Of a stretch of DNA of 64,000 nt, positions 24,721 through 38,040 are shown in pieces (position 1 is the stretch's first letter; each line of letters begins with the position of its first letter). Origin of the DNA: Sipunculus nudus (lineage: Eukaryota; Annelida; Sipuncula; Golfingiida; Sipunculidae). The DNA is taken from assembly GCA_026874595.1 (NCBI GenBank), contig CM049313.1:38904659-38968658 (forward strand). The letters are read 5' to 3'. The position numbers and the translations under genes were made by a program. The notes under the pieces were generated by a model, which was not told the DNA's origin, ran no database searches, and was given only the letters and a program-made list of their open reading frames with translations.

Positions 24721-27125
24721 GCACTTTGTGAAAAATCAAGAAATATATTTACTCCCTAACATGAGAATAGCTGAAGCTAGAGATTTTTTGTCAGGGATAT
24801 AACATTATTCAATCAAGATTCAATTGTATGCCCAAAATTAGTTCTGATTTTTTTAAAATATTTTATAAGTTATTAGCATAAATATAAAATCAGTACTTTT
24901 AATTTTGCCCAACTTTGCCCATGACACGTTTGTTTCCTGTTATCACTGTTGATATAATGTTATTATCATGCACACATATGGATTTCAGCTTGTTTGTTTT
25001 GAAGGGTGAAATGGACCAAAAACTGTATCTATAAATTTTTTATGAGACCCCTACTCAGTCACCTGTATGTCACCTCGTTGACCTTTCAGGCACATAATGC
25101 ATGCTTGAGGCGGGGCATATACTGGTCAGCCAGCCTGCTTATAGCTGGCCACAGTTGATCCAGGTGTCCAACCAAACTCATCTAGTAGTTGTTCTGACCA
25201 ATAACATGAAAAACACAATAAGTAAACATGTTTATTGGTTTATACTAACAACTTTAAGAAATATTAATAGAAAAGGAATTTATAGTTGAGTAGTAACAGA
25301 GAATTACCTTGCTACTACTGATGTTGTATGGATCTTGTATGGTAGTGGTGGGCCGATCATCTAGTTTTATCGAAAGTCAGTTGGTTTGCTGTCACTTACG
25401 CTCCCGAGGCAGCGGAAATCTTACACTTCTAAAGAAGCAACTGATTTTTACGCTGCCAGCTTTGACCGTTTATTATATATTTAGACACCAGATGGCGGTT
25501 CGTTGTACGCTGAACAAAACGTGCGTATGATGTGAAAAGCAGCCAACCAGATGCCGATCAAAAATCACGCGACAGGCATCCTGGCTCCGCCCATAGCTGC
25601 GCTTCAAGTGCCGTTTGAAGACAAGTTTATGTTCGAATTTTAATTGCTCCCTCTGCATTCTCGCATCATCGACCGATTCGATTCTGACAGTATGACTGTG
25701 TTAGCGTAGCCATGTGTCTGTTGTCTGCAGAACTGAAACCAGCCATCGAGGTGTGCACGCAGCCTTTGTTGTTATGTTTCGTTTGAATTACAGCTCACCG
25801 ACCGGGCATCCTATGTGTCCAAGGCCCTAAGTAAACCACGTTTGCGGCAATTCTCTCTGAGCCTGTGGCTTGCTCATACGGTTACCGGGGAGATGAGTTG
25901 TCACTCAAAACGAAATGAACATGATTGGCTCCGTGTATTCCTCGCTTGGCCGTGTCTTCCAGCACAAGGTCTCATCTGATTGGACAAAAATACAGTGCTT
26001 CCCTCTGGTTTAGCAATTCAGGATACGAGGTCATAACAAACAGCGCTTACCATATAGGAAGTATGCCTATAGTTAAAGCGCTGTGTAAAGAGCGTAGCTG
26101 TCACTTTCAAGCGCTCGATTACCAAGGGCAACTATCGATTACATCATAATAATGATTGTTTTCTTCGCAGAATGCCTTTATGTTATAGGCAAATATTGTT
26201 CTTCCATTTTTTAACACATTTTGTGCTTCATATAATGAGTCTGTGTTCCCATATAACTTCCGTATGTAACTGAGTATGACACGGTAGATGCGAGAACGGA
26301 GGAGTTATTAAACTTATTATCTGTGAACTCGCAGGGAGCTGCAGAATTAAAGGGGAGTTTTCTTACGAGATGTACATTGCAAAATATGGGTGGGCTGGCG
26401 TCCCATAAATTCTCCAGGTCTATGCCAATTTTGCGAGATTCTCTTAGAAATAATCGATGCCAGGTGCCGCTGTTTAGGCCGTCCTTAAAAATTCTTTAAG
26501 TTAGACCGGCCGGTCGTGTATTTTGATTTCGGCTGGATTTTTTTTTAACTAGTCTGCAATGTTTTTTAGTATGATCTGCCCCACGCGCACCTGGGCCTGA
26601 AAAATCTTCCTTCGTGTGCTAGAAAAACATTCCCTCTAAAGGCCCTAATATTCTTAGATGCTCTTAATTCCCATGAAGAAAGATATTACCCGACATTGCC
26701 GATCGTTTAATTTGATCCTTAAAATTAGTCTGGTTGTGTCTATATACGTGGAAGGATTGGTACATTCATGTGGGAGAGGAGAGTACCTGCCGGGGAAACG
26801 TAGGTACAGTTTCACAGATAATTTCATATTTCTTTGATAATTGCATATATTTGTCTGAACCGATTAATAATCGATCATCAGTCGGTTTGCTCAAACCGAT
26901 GATTGATTATGAAAAAGGAACCGACTCCCACCACTATTGTAGGGATGGATGAAAATGTATTCCAAATGACACCATACAGTCACCTATGGTATGTTTCATT
27001 GAATTTTAATAATAAAAAAATTAAATTATATTTATATTCTAGTAGCGATTGTATGAAGGAAATTAATGATAGACAAAGATGCAGTTTATAATATTAATTT
27101 AAATTTCCAGGTATTTTCTTAGTGT
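24720..27125. other. Non-coding stretch
   Basis: No gene recognised. One CTCF-like match is noted at 25485-25498. Composition from about 25300 to 26650 is less AT-rich than the flanks, without a supported ORF. Confidence 0.45.
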
Positions 27126-27129
27126 TTCA

Positions 27130-28480
27130 GTTTGTTGTCCCCCGCTCCGCGGATGCGGGGGACATTGTTTTGGGTTTGCCTGTCTGTCTGTCTGTCCATC
27201 TGTCTGTCTGTCTTTCTTTCCGTCCGTCCGGCAGGTTTCGTTTCCATGCGATAACTTTCTTAAATATTATCCGATTTCATCCAAATTTAGGTCAGTGATT
27301 GCTCTCATGCATTCCTTGGTTGGGATTGGTTTTGGAGTGTCTGGCTTCTGTCTGTTTGTCTGTCACTATGTCTGTCTGTCTGTCTGTCAGGTTTTCTTTC
27401 CGTGCGATAAATATCCTAAATATTATCCGATTTCATCCAAATTTGGGTCAGTGATTGCTTGGGATTTGTTTTGGAGTGTCTGGCTTCTGTCTGTCTGTCT
27501 GTCACTTCGTCTGTCTGTCTGTCAGGTTTTCGTTTCCATGCGATAACTTTCCTAAATATTATCCGATTTCATTCAAATTTGGTCAGTGATTGCTCTCATG
27601 CTAACCTTGGTTGGGATTGGAGTGTCTGGCTTCTGTCTGTCTGTCCATCTGTCTGTCTGTCAGCCCGTCAGATTTTCATTTCCGTGCGATTACTTTCCTA
27701 AATATTATCCGATTTCATTCAAATTTGGGTTGGTGATTGCTCTCATGCCTACCTTGGGTGGAATTTGTTTTGGAGTGTCTGGCTTGTCTGTCTGTCTGTA
27801 TGTATGTCTGCCACTTTGTCTGTCTGTCTGTCAGGTTTTCATTTCCATTCGATAACTTTCCTAAATATTATCCTATTTCATTCAAATTTTGGTAAGTCAT
27901 TGCTCTTATGCTTACCTTGGTTGAGATTGGTTTTGGAGTGTCTGGCCTCTGTCTGTCTGTCTGTCCGTCTGTCAGGTTTTTGTGTATGTGCCATTACTTT
28001 CCTAAATATTATCTGATTCCATTCAAATTATGGTCAATAATTGCTCAAATGCTTACTATGGTTGGATTTGGTTTTGGAGTGTCTGGCTTCTGTCTGTCTG
28101 TCTGTCACTTTGTCTGTCTGTCTGTCAGATTTTCATTTCCGTGCGATAACTTTCCTAAATATTATCTGATTTCATTCAAATTTTGGTCAGACATTGCTCT
28201 CATGGATACTTTGGTTGGGATTAGTTTTGGAGTGTCTGGCTTTCCTCTGTCTGTCACTTTGTCTGTCCATCTGTCACGTTTTCGTTTCCCTGCTATAACT
28301 TTCCAAAATATTATCCGATGTCATTCAAATTTTGGTCAGTCATTGCTCTCATACTTACCTTTGTTGGGATTTGATTTGAAGTGTCTGACTAATGTCTGTC
28401 TGTCACTCTGTCTGTCCGTCCTTTATCAAGCATGAAAAACAACAAGATCCAAAAGCGAGGGACATTAATTCCACCAATTT
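27130..28480 (+). mobile_element. (TGTC)n-linked core-repeat element, 8 units
   Basis: It begins with a strong hairpin, GTCCCCCGCTCCGCGGATGC running into GGGGGAC (27139-27165), then (TGTC)n. Eight units of about 150 bp follow, each made of CGATAACTTTCCTAAATATT, a TCATTCAAATTTTGGTCAG-like phrase, TTTTGGAGTGTCTGGC and another (TGTC)n run. It closes with GCGAGGGACATTA near 28455. A one-unit relative is at 58905-59270 on the other strand. The long ORFs here, up to 175 codons, arise from translating (TGTC)n as Val-Cys-Leu-Ser and are not genes. Confidence 0.85.
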
Positions 28481-28489
28481 GCTTGTTAA

Positions 28490-29290
28490 TATATATTTAT
28501 GCCAAAAAAATATTTAATTTTACTCAAACAAGTACAGATTAAAGATGTCAATATGTTTCACTTACACTTGACTTGTTGCTGTCACAAGACTATGTAAATA
28601 TTCCAAAATTAAACTTGCCCATCTTCAGTTTGCTCCTTGATAATTTATTGGGTGTCTTAGCTGAGATTACTTTTAATTTTTTCCGATGCATTTTTTTAAA
28701 TAATAATATAAGTATATGATAAAAAAAATCAGATCTTAGGCAAGTTCTCATTATGATTTCTGTAATGTTAATAATTGTCATAAGACTCTTGCTTTGTAAA
28801 GTTTGTAGATAAATGTGGAATTAGTTAAAAGTGAATATAATAATTTTATTTTTTTAATATAAATTTAAGCCATAAAAACCAGGTGCTTGTGATCATTATT
28901 TAAATTTTTTTATTCTCAACAACTTTGTTTGGCTGAAACTGAATAAATACCAGATATTGTGCAAATACTTGGCAATTTTTATTTAATAATACATAGTTAA
29001 AACTCTTATATTATTTATGCTAGTGCTACTCTTGGGTAAGGATAACCTAAAATTATGAAATAACAGTTAACTAAAGCATAACTATTTTGACTGATAACGG
29101 ACAGTTTTTGGGTTTTTTTTCAAATACTTCTACTGCAATGTAGATAAAGTTGTATGGCCAAAACCCACTCCCAGGATATTATCAAAATCTGACATAACTT
29201 GAGTTAAACACCATCAACTCATAATACAGCTTATATTACCACACAAAACCAGCATTTTCCTAACTCCTCTTCCAAATCATATTTTGTGAT
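28490..29290. other. AT-rich non-coding stretch
   Basis: No coding signal. Its end at 29300-29335 (CAGCTGAGCGCCGTGACCCA) matches, in reverse, the opening block of the family at 50761 and 60489, so it may be a worn end of that family. Confidence 0.5.
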
Positions 29291-29457
29291 CATATATAAC
29301 AGCTGAGCGCCGTGACCCAGTGTTCCCTTGTTTTGTAAAGTTGAAAAGAAATTTTATTAGTTATATTTAAAAAGCCAAGGTTGATGACACGTATATGGTT
29401 CAATATTGGATTCTTATATTCTCATTATATTTCGGCTTCTTCTTCAGTCAGTTAGAT

Positions 29458-30530
29458 CACTTACAACGGTTTAGTGTGAACACATCGTATCCAACACTAT
29501 AATGGTGGCGATGGCTTAGTGTAAACACATCATATCCAACACTATAATGGTAACAACGGCTTAGTGTGAGCACATCGTTTCCATCACTACAATGGAAACA
29601 ATGGCTTGGTGTGAACACATTGTATACAACACTATGATGGTAACAACGATTTAGTATGAACACATTGTACCCAACACTATTATGGTAACAACGGCCTAGT
29701 GTGGACATTTCGTGTCTAACATTTTAATGGTAACATTGGCTTAGGGTAAACACATAGTATCCGGCGCTAAAATGGTAACAATGGCTAAGTGTGAACATAT
29801 CGTATCCAACAATATAATAGTAACAACGGCTTAGTGTGGACATAACGTATGCGGCACTGTTGTGATAACAATGGTTTAGTGTGAACACAGTGTATCCAGC
29901 ACTTTAATGGTAACAATGACTCAGTTTGAACATATCGTATCCAGCACTATAACGGGAACAACGGCTTAGTGTGAACATATCGTATACAACAATATACAGT
30001 AATGTTAACAATGGCTACGTGTGAACATATCGTATCCAACAATACAATGGTAACAATGCCTACGTGTGAACACATCGTATACAGCACTGTAATGGTAACA
30101 ACGGCGTAGTGTGAACATATCGTATCCACCAATATACAGTAATGTTAAGAATGGTAACACGTGAACATATCGTATCCAAAAATATAATCATTACAATGGC
30201 TACGGTTCCACTACTACAGTGGAAACTGGGCTTAGTGTTAACTCGTCGTATAAAGCACTGTTATGGTAACAACAGCTTAGCGTGAACATATCGTATCCAA
30301 CAATATAATAGTAACTACAGCTTAGCGTGAACACATCGTACACAGCACTGTTATAGTAACAACAGCTTAGTGTGAGCACATCGTATACAGCACTGTAATG
30401 ATAACAATGGCTTATTGTGAATACATTGTATCCATCGCTTTAATTGTACCAATGGCTATAAGTGTGAACATATCGTATCCAGCACTGTAATGATTACAAT
30501 GGCTTATTGTGAACACATCCAGTATTGGCG
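29458..30530. repeat. Minisatellite, 45-bp unit, about 23 copies
   Basis: Degenerate copies of a unit containing TAACAACGGCTTAGTGTGAA and CACATCGTATCCAACACTAT. The length is mostly 45 bp with some 46-51 bp copies. Because 45 is divisible by three, the minus strand shows short open stretches of a 15-residue repeat (for example 29457-29708), broken wherever a copy has a different length. Confidence 0.93.
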
Positions 30531-30779
30531 ATTTCATGAAGTAATGTCACCTTTTTTGTGGCTTACATATACGCCCTTATTATATATGTGGCTCCAAACA
30601 AATTTAGTGCGGAAATCGAGTGCTTATGATCATCAAACGGCTGGTGAGGAAAGATTTGATGCAAATCTTGTCATAACCCAAAATGCTCAGTTGACACTGT
30701 GGCATAACTAAGATTACAATGTCTGCGATATTTCTCACAATTTACTGTTAAATATGGTCAGAATTTACGCGTCGCTATA

Positions 30780-32215
30780 TATAGTCTATCAGCCAGAGGG
30801 GTTCGCCGGTACCAAAAGAGGGGCAATTGCTATCATTAATTTTTTTAAAGACATTCATCTATACAATGCAAAAATGCATGATAGCAGTTTGGGAGTGGTA
30901 GCTTTCTATAAAATATGAGCCTGTTTCCATGGCAACCATGGTTATTTTGGCAACAATTATGAAATTTACAAAGAGGGCCATAGCTTTGTAAGTTTTGTGT
31001 ATAAAAGGATGCAATAAACGCCAAAATACTTCAACAGAAAGACATTTATTTTTAATAATATTTTCAACACACAAAATAATTTGCATATTTGGCTGAATGC
31101 AAATTTTTTACTAAAAATTCACATATTTTACACTATACATATGTTCACAGTCCCCTGTTTTTTATCAAATAAACACTTTCAGCTTAAACTTTACCTTGCT
31201 GGACAAGAACTGATATATACAATATATTTATTTTTGATAATCATTAATATTCACCATATTTGCATATTAATGAATATTCATGGAACACCACTATAATGAC
31301 AGTGTTCTTGATTTACCTGTCACAGCCTCTGATATTTATTGCAATATATCGAATTAATGCTTCTATAAGCATGTAAGTATCTATGTAATTTTCATAGCAA
31401 AATATATATTTACTAAATACACAAATGAAATTTGCATATTAAATGAGATGGCTTGCATAATTTTGCATAAATTTCTATATAATTTAGATCAAAATGGCAC
31501 ATTTATGTTGAACAGATATACAATCTTTTTTTTATTAAATCCACACTTTCAGGTTAGACTTTACATTGATGGAAAGAAAATGAAGTATACGACACATTTA
31601 TATTTGATCCTCATTGATATTCATAATATTTGCATCTTAATTAATATACATGAGACACTATTATAATGACAATGTTCTTCATTTATCTGTCACTGCATCT
31701 GTTATTGTCTGTGACATATAGAATAGATGATTTTGTAAGTATGTAAGTACCCATGGTTAATTTTCAAAGCGAGTATATATTGACACAAATGCAAGGTAAA
31801 TTTTAAGCTTAAAGTGATTATTTTATAAAAAACAGAGGAGTATGAACATATATTTGGGGTAAAAAAAATGTGAACTTTAGTAGAAAATTTGCATATATTT
31901 GCATACAGCCAAATATGAAAATTATTTTGTGTAAAGATAATATTATTCTCTTCCTTCCGATGATTTTTGCGTTAATTGCATCCTTGTACATACAAAACTT
32001 ACAAAGCTATGGCCTTCTTTAAAAATTTCATAATTGCTGCCAAAATAGCCATGGTTGCCATGGACACAGGCTCATATTTCACTGAAAGCTACCACTCCCA
32101 AACTGCTATCATGCATTTTTGTAATCTATAGATCAATGTCTTTAAAAAAAATAATGATAGCAATTGCCCCTCTTTTGGTACCGACAGGCCTTATTTTCAG
32201 GGTCTGGCTGATAGA
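30780..32215. mobile_element. Non-autonomous DNA transposon with inverted repeats of about 340 bp
   Basis: The left arm (about 30783-31130) and right arm (about 31865-32213) are inverted copies. Landmarks are TAGTCTATCAGCCAGA at both outer ends, GGTACCAAAAGAGGGGCAAT, TGCATGATAGCAGTTTGGGA, CATGGCAACCATGG versus CCATGGTTGCCATGG, and TTGCATATTTGGCTG. ATATA lies directly outside both ends, a possible 5-bp target duplication, though the site is TA-rich. Between the arms two diverged copies of about 360 bp lie in tandem (31130-31440 and 31490-31810). No transposase is present. The left arm holds GTTTCCATGGCAAC (about 30931), which fits the RFX X-box form. Confidence 0.82.
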
Positions 32216-32389
32216 CTAATATAAATGCATACCCAATAAGGACGCTTTGGGTCGTGAGCAAAAATCCATAACCAAGCGTTACACGTATCATGAAGAACGA
32301 TTTGTTCGTATTTTTTTACTTGTATGGTCCATATGACGTTTCTCCTGACCTTTGTGACAATTTTCCTTATAAAAATAAGTCAAACATTA

Positions 32390-32720
32390 CTTCAACCATA
32401 TCTGCCTCCGCCAGGAGCGTATCCGTTCATCCCTGTTCTTGTGTGCGCTTGTGAATGTTTGTGTGTGAGTTTGTTCACAACATAACTCACGCCGGCATGA
32501 TCGGAATCTCAGGAAAATATCAGGGCATTTCGGAATTGGTGTGGATTCGAATCATAACCCGGATTCGGGAACGTCATCAGGGAATATTCACAAATGTGCC
32601 GTACCTTATACATGTACATGAATGAACCTCGGAATGTGGGCCGAAAAAGTGAATGCAAACACGGTTTTTGGGGAATCCTAAAATAGTGACCCCCACATGG
32701 CGGAGGCTTGCATTCCTTCA
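32390..32720. repeat. Interspersed repeat with GCCTCCGCC ends
   Basis: The right end, ATGGCGGAGGCTTGCATTCC, is the reverse complement of 36779-36800 (GGAATGCAAGCCTCCGCCAT), and GCCTCCGCCA also occurs near the left edge at 32404. This suggests a small mobile repeat with short inverted ends, with a solo end at 36775-36816. Confidence 0.5.
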
Positions 32721-32724
32721 AATA

Positions 32725-34137
32725 CAGAATTCTAGATATTTATGATATAAATGTCCAGTAGGAAACTAAGATATCAAAGATAATAAGATCATTGAGTGAA
32801 GGGGTTATTTTGTTCGACATGCATAAAGGCCATAACGAGTAGTGAGAACCGACCCTGTGACAAGGCCAGTGTCACATGGTAGTGACATTTAGTCAAGAGA
32901 TTACATGAAGGTAAGACTGTCCTAAGGTGAGACTGCATAATACAACAAGTAAACGTGGTCTAGTAGTATAATTTACATGTAGTTTTACTACTATATTGTT
33001 CGTAAGCTTGACCATTTCCTGACAGAGAGTCAGCTCTGCATTAACGTCAGCCAGCGGAAATCTCCGTGTGATAAGGAATTTTAATATCAAAAGAAGCATA
33101 GAGTTTCTAAAACTGTCAGCACCAAACTTTTAGGAAAAGAAAATTAAAAAGTGTGTTCAAGATTTCAGTCATTACGAAATGCAATCCTTTGATGTCAAAT
33201 TTGCTAAAGCCAATCCCAGTGTACAACAAGTGGAGGCTTTGAGCTAAGCTATCTGCGGAGGCGCAACTAATAGCACTTGATCAGGAGAAAGCAAAACATA
33301 TCATTCCTTTTACTGTAGAAAATGCTCAGGTCACCTGATCTCCATCCTGTATTGCCAGGGTCCCTGGTAATTGGTTGCTTTGCGTGTTCATTGTTACCAA
33401 GCAACAAAGCCTATAACTTCAAAATTCGCGTGCGTTCGGCACTAACACCTATGTCTTTCTGGATTATGTATTTGTGATTACATGTTATTTTCCTAAGATA
33501 TACACCGTTTATCTAAGATTGCCTTTCCATGCATGAACGCGACTTTTCTGCGTTCGTTGGCGTTGCCTGAAGAAGGGTATCAATGGCAGAGCGTTGTACG
33601 CCGCTTCATGAGCGATTTCGCCTCACGGTGTATAACATTCGCGCAAATGAAAATTCAGCCTTTGTTTTAAATTTAAATTAAATTATAAGTATTTATTTTT
33701 CGTTAGCAGGATGATGAGGCCCCTTAGATTTTAACCCATCAGTCAATTACATTGGGCCCTGTCTCTAATCCGTTTAACGCTACATTCAAATTGCAAAGCG
33801 CACGTTGTACAATGTGTAATTGACACCACCCTATAACGAAAACCTCACTGAATTGTACGCTTGAGACGGTCCCTCGAGAAGTTGATTCCGTAACATATCT
33901 AATATGGATCCCTCTGAATGCTGCGTCTCGCCAGTGTCCGTACTTTGCATGCTCCATTGTGTTTAAGGATGGTTTATTTTATGCATTGTACTTACGTACA
34001 CCATTAATTAAAACTGAACAGAGAATGTGGCCACAGATATTCTAGAGGAAATCTAGAATAGTTCACGAACTGGTTTCCTCGTCGTCTAGGTATAGTTTCC
34101 AAGAAGCAATTTCTTGTAGCCAACATAATTATTAAAC

Positions 34138-34140
<3 letters not shown>
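32725..34140. other. Non-coding stretch
   Basis: No gene or repeat family recognised apart from a short inverted GGTTGCTTTG / CAAGCAACAAAG phrase near 33375-33410. Confidence 0.4.

Positions 34141-34144
<4 letters not shown>

Positions 34145-34196
<52 letters not shown>
34145..34196. repeat. (TA)n microsatellite
   Basis: About 26 TA dinucleotides. A second long TA run of about 46 bp is at 41925-41970. Confidence 0.95.
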
Positions 34197-34197
<1 letters not shown>

Positions 34198-34199
34198 TT

Positions 34200-35430
34200 A
34201 TCTCCCTGCGAGATATATATCCTCTCACAACAGCTCTACTCGAAACTAACCAAAAGAACTATAAAACGTTTAAAAAGAAAATAACAATCATTTATAAATA
34301 ATATAATTAAGTATTGGATTAGAGGTTGTAACCTGATGGAACGTTAATAAACAAGAGCATAGTCTTTTACTTCAATGATAAGAAAATGGAAGTGAAGAAA
34401 CCACTTATCTTCGGATGCAGGTACGTATACATGCAGGAGCAGTTAACAAAGTTGATCTTTCCTCCCCGCTTAATTCATAGGTCTCAAGGATGGAAATGGT
34501 TGGTCAAAAGTTCGGTTTCATACAAAAAAACTTTGCATGTACTTCATGATTTCCAGCAAGGAGACACTGGGTCAATGGGTACTGTGGTGCTGGGTTAGCT
34601 ATTGCTCCTTTTTTCAGACCGACCACTGAGCAAATTCCGATCGTTCGGTATTTCGGAAACGGGCTGACGGAAACGATATGTTCAATTAAACATTGCGGTT
34701 GTTTGAACACCAGTCACGGACAGGCACTTTTGAAGGATCGCTACTGGCACGGTTTGTGGACGCTTCAGGTCAAAGTGATGTACAAGGTTTGATTATGAGG
34801 AATGAAATACTTTAACACTGTAGACTGTTTACGTACTTCATATATCCGTTTCTCCTTGTCTGATCCATGTTTGTGGGTGTGTTAACGGTGGTTTGCTAAC
34901 TCAACTCACCTGACCCCTGTTTGAAACTATAACTGGTTTGATATATCACCAGTTAGTCTAGGACTGATGAACGATTTGTACCTAGTTTACATGGTAACAT
35001 GCGAGTTCATATCGATACATCACCCTGCAGCTCGGTTATCTTGCCTGGTGCTTATCCTATGGTGTTAGGTGCCTTCGTGCTTTTACACTGATCATGGTCT
35101 CAACCAGCGTATATTCCCTCGGGCGTGAAATACTGAACCTCATTTTTTCTCATAATCATTTTATAGATCCCCGTCTCTGACACCGCTTTATTCGCTGCTG
35201 GGATATTACTCTGAGCAGATTGACGCATCAACGCCGCTATCATATGATACTTATCACAGGATAAAGATCAACCGGTACACCGCTGATAATCGGCGCCGGA
35301 AGGACGGAACGACGTCATGTGATGGTAAATTTGTCGGTTTATTTACAATCAAACAAGAACAGATTTAATAATAAAAAATAAAGGATCATCCAATGCATCA
35401 ATATTAGAGAACTTAATATATCATATCTTT
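34200..35430. other. Non-coding stretch
   Basis: No coding exon could be supported. ORFs at 34386-34598 and 34504-34710 overlap on opposite strands and carry no motif. Confidence 0.4.
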
Positions 35431-35434
35431 GTTA

Positions 35435-36420
35435 GCGTAGCCAGTCAGTCCAGATTGAAGGGAGTAAGTCTAAGGTTCAAAGTATTGGACTGTGGTGTGC
35501 CCCAGGGCTCCGTCTTGTGACCTAACCTCTTTACTCTTTACACTGCTCCCTTAGGTACTTTACTGCACGAGCGTGGATTTTATAATATGTATGCTGATGA
35601 TTCTACTTTGTATTTGATTTTCAGGCCTGATCAGCTCGACCATAACACCACCTAAATTGAGGCTACTGCTGGTTTAGTACGTAAGTGGATGGCCAACAAC
35701 AGCTTGAATTGAATTATCTTAAAACAGAGGTGGTGCTGATTAAACCTTAACATTTGGTGACAAAGATTAAATGTCCAAATCTTTTAATCGGCGAACATAA
35801 AGTTCCACCATCTCAGTGGATTCGAAGCCTTGGTGTTTATTTTGATTCCCATTACATCATGGAGCAGCACGTGAACACCATATGCCTTGTGGCCTACATG
35901 CATCTCCACAACATCTATAAAATAAAAGCGTATTTGGATCAACGTTCTCTTGAGCGCCTGAACCATGCTTTTGTCACTACTAAGTTAGATTATGAAAATG
36001 CCTTATTTCTTGGGTATCCGTCTTCATTAATTCAGAGGCTTCAGCGAGTTCAGAACAGCGCAGCCCGTATACTAAGTGGATGTGACAAGTATGATCATAT
36101 TACACCTGTATTCCGGGAACTGAATTGGCTCCAGGCGAGTCAGCGCATTAAATTTAAGGTGGCCATATTACTTTTTTAAGACCAAACATCGCATAGCCCC
36201 GGTCCACTTACAAAATCTAATTCATTTGCACACAAGGTAGATGCCTCAGATCGGCCGATCAGGACTTACTTTGTGTTCCATGTACAAAGTCTTCAATGGT
36301 TGCTCAAAGAGCATTTTGTGTGGCAGGTCCCACTTTGTGGAATTCATTTCCTTTAGAATTTAGAAAAGCTGAAAACCTAGCCACTTTTTTAAAATATTCA
36401 AGACCTACTTATTAGTGCGA
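35435..36420 (+). mobile_element. Decayed CR1-like LINE, reverse transcriptase C-terminal part
   Basis: Translation gives LDCGVPQGSVL, a stop, PNLFTLYTAPLG, then MYADDSTLY, the RT catalytic box with Y-A-D-D. After a frame change, 35754-36179 (141 codons) reads SLGVYFDSH, KTLxx-like LERLNHAFVTTKLDYENALF and RLQRVQNSAARIL, the usual sequence after the RT domain in CR1/Jockey-type elements. A further frame holds the far C-terminal WNSLP-like and FKTYLL-like words near 36340-36415. At least one in-frame stop and two frameshifts are present, and the 5' end is missing, as in most LINE insertions. Dead copy. Confidence 0.85.
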
Positions 36421-37130
36421 AATTTCAATTGCCTTTGACGCTATTAGCGTAGCAGTAGTGACCTCTGGTGGAGATCGTATTATGCTAAGAATGCTAGCTG
36501 CTGGTGTCATTGTTAGCCTTAAAAGACTAGGCTGATGCAGAGAATGCCAGAGATTCCGTAGATCCGTTGAAAAAAAAAATAACAGACAAGAATGTCACAC
36601 ACCCCACTTCCTCTGTAATCATATAGTGGCAATTTATTTTCTTTTGAAAGCCTGGAAGCAAGACTAATTCTGTCTCTCTCTTGACGTAAAATCAATAGCA
36701 CTTTGCAACTCCAGGAAATCTGAGTGAGCTCAGAGTTAAGCCAGAATAAATATTTAACTAGAAATCTGCATTCTTAGGAATGCAAGCCTCCGCCATATGG
36801 GGGTCCCTATTGTGCTACATGGAAAAGCCACAAGTCCTTAAGATTTAGACGGAGCTGTCAAATGTTCTATCCCTTTTGTTATCTTACATTTGTAATCCCA
36901 CTTAAAACACTTGCATACCATTTTGAAAAACCGGACTCTTTTACCTAGAAATGTCCTCATCTACAAATAAGGATAACGTATGAAAAAAATTCCCATATGG
37001 GAATAATTTTTTATGTACTGATATCTCTATTTTCCCAAGAATAATATTATATCACTCTCCATCAATACGTGTACGCATTTCGCGACGTTCTTGTTCTCAA
37101 AGCCCTTTCCCCGTATGATTCCAGCATGTC
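36420..37130. other. Non-coding stretch
   Basis: Only the solo repeat end at 36775-36816 was recognised. Confidence 0.4.
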
Positions 37131-37131
37131 C

Positions 37132-37132
<1 letters not shown>

Positions 37133-37163
<31 letters not shown>
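37133..37163. repeat. Poly-C followed by (CA)n
   Basis: Seventeen C then seven CA dinucleotides. Confidence 0.93.
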
Positions 37164-37164
<1 letters not shown>

Positions 37165-37354
37165 TCCCCGGTGTCAGTAACGTAAAACTTGTTTTTGTCC
37201 GATTATTTATTCTATTTATTCGATTATGGCATCAGAAGTTATTCCTTCGCTTATAACACAATGATCCACGTTCATTATGACGTCTCCTGCCTCGAAGAAT
37301 TCAGAATTTATTATACACGTTATATATAAATAATGGTATACTTAGTATAGAAAA

Positions 37355-38040
37355 TTATGTTAACCTAAAAGCACATTTAGATGGGTGTTAACATACGCGT
37401 ATATATAGAAGAAGGTTAACCTAAACTCACATATAGAGATGTTCACACACACGTTCATATAGATGGCTGTTAACATACACGTACATATACAAGAATGGTA
37501 TAATATACGTACATACAAAAAGGATGTTAACATACACGCTCATATAGAAGCTGTTAGCATACACGAATGTTAACATACACTTGCATACAGACGGATGTTA
37601 ACATACACGTGCTTACAAACAGATGTTAACATACGCGTATATATAGAAGAATGTTAACATACACGTACAAGTCATATAGACGGATGTTAACAAACAGTTA
37701 ACATACAGTATATATGGAAGGATGGTATAACACACGTAAAAGTCATATAGAAGGATGTTATAACACACGTATATATAGAAGGATGTTAACATACACGTAC
37801 ATATAGGAGGATGTTAACATACACGTACATATAGAAGGATGTTATAACACATGTACAAGTCATATAGAAGGATGTTAACATACACGTACATGTAGGGGAT
37901 GTTAACAAATACGTACATATAGAAGGATGTTAACATACACGTACATATAGGAGAATGTTAACAAATACGTACATATAGAAGAATGTTAACATATACGTAC
38001 ATATAGGAGGATGTTAACATGCACGTACATATATATGGAT
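37355..38040. repeat. Minisatellite, 28-bp unit, about 24 copies
   Basis: Unit reads ATAGAAGGATGTTAACATAC then ACGTACAT. Most copies hold the palindromes GTTAAC and ACGT; variants have GTTATAACACACGT or an added AAGTCATAT. Left copies are the most diverged, the right-hand half is the most regular. Confidence 0.93.

Noticed and set aside
27295-28435. Overlapping ORFs of 80-175 codons rich in Val, Cys, Leu and Ser
   Set aside because: They translate (TGTC)n and its linkers in three frames; unit length is not a multiple of three and no start context or domain is present.
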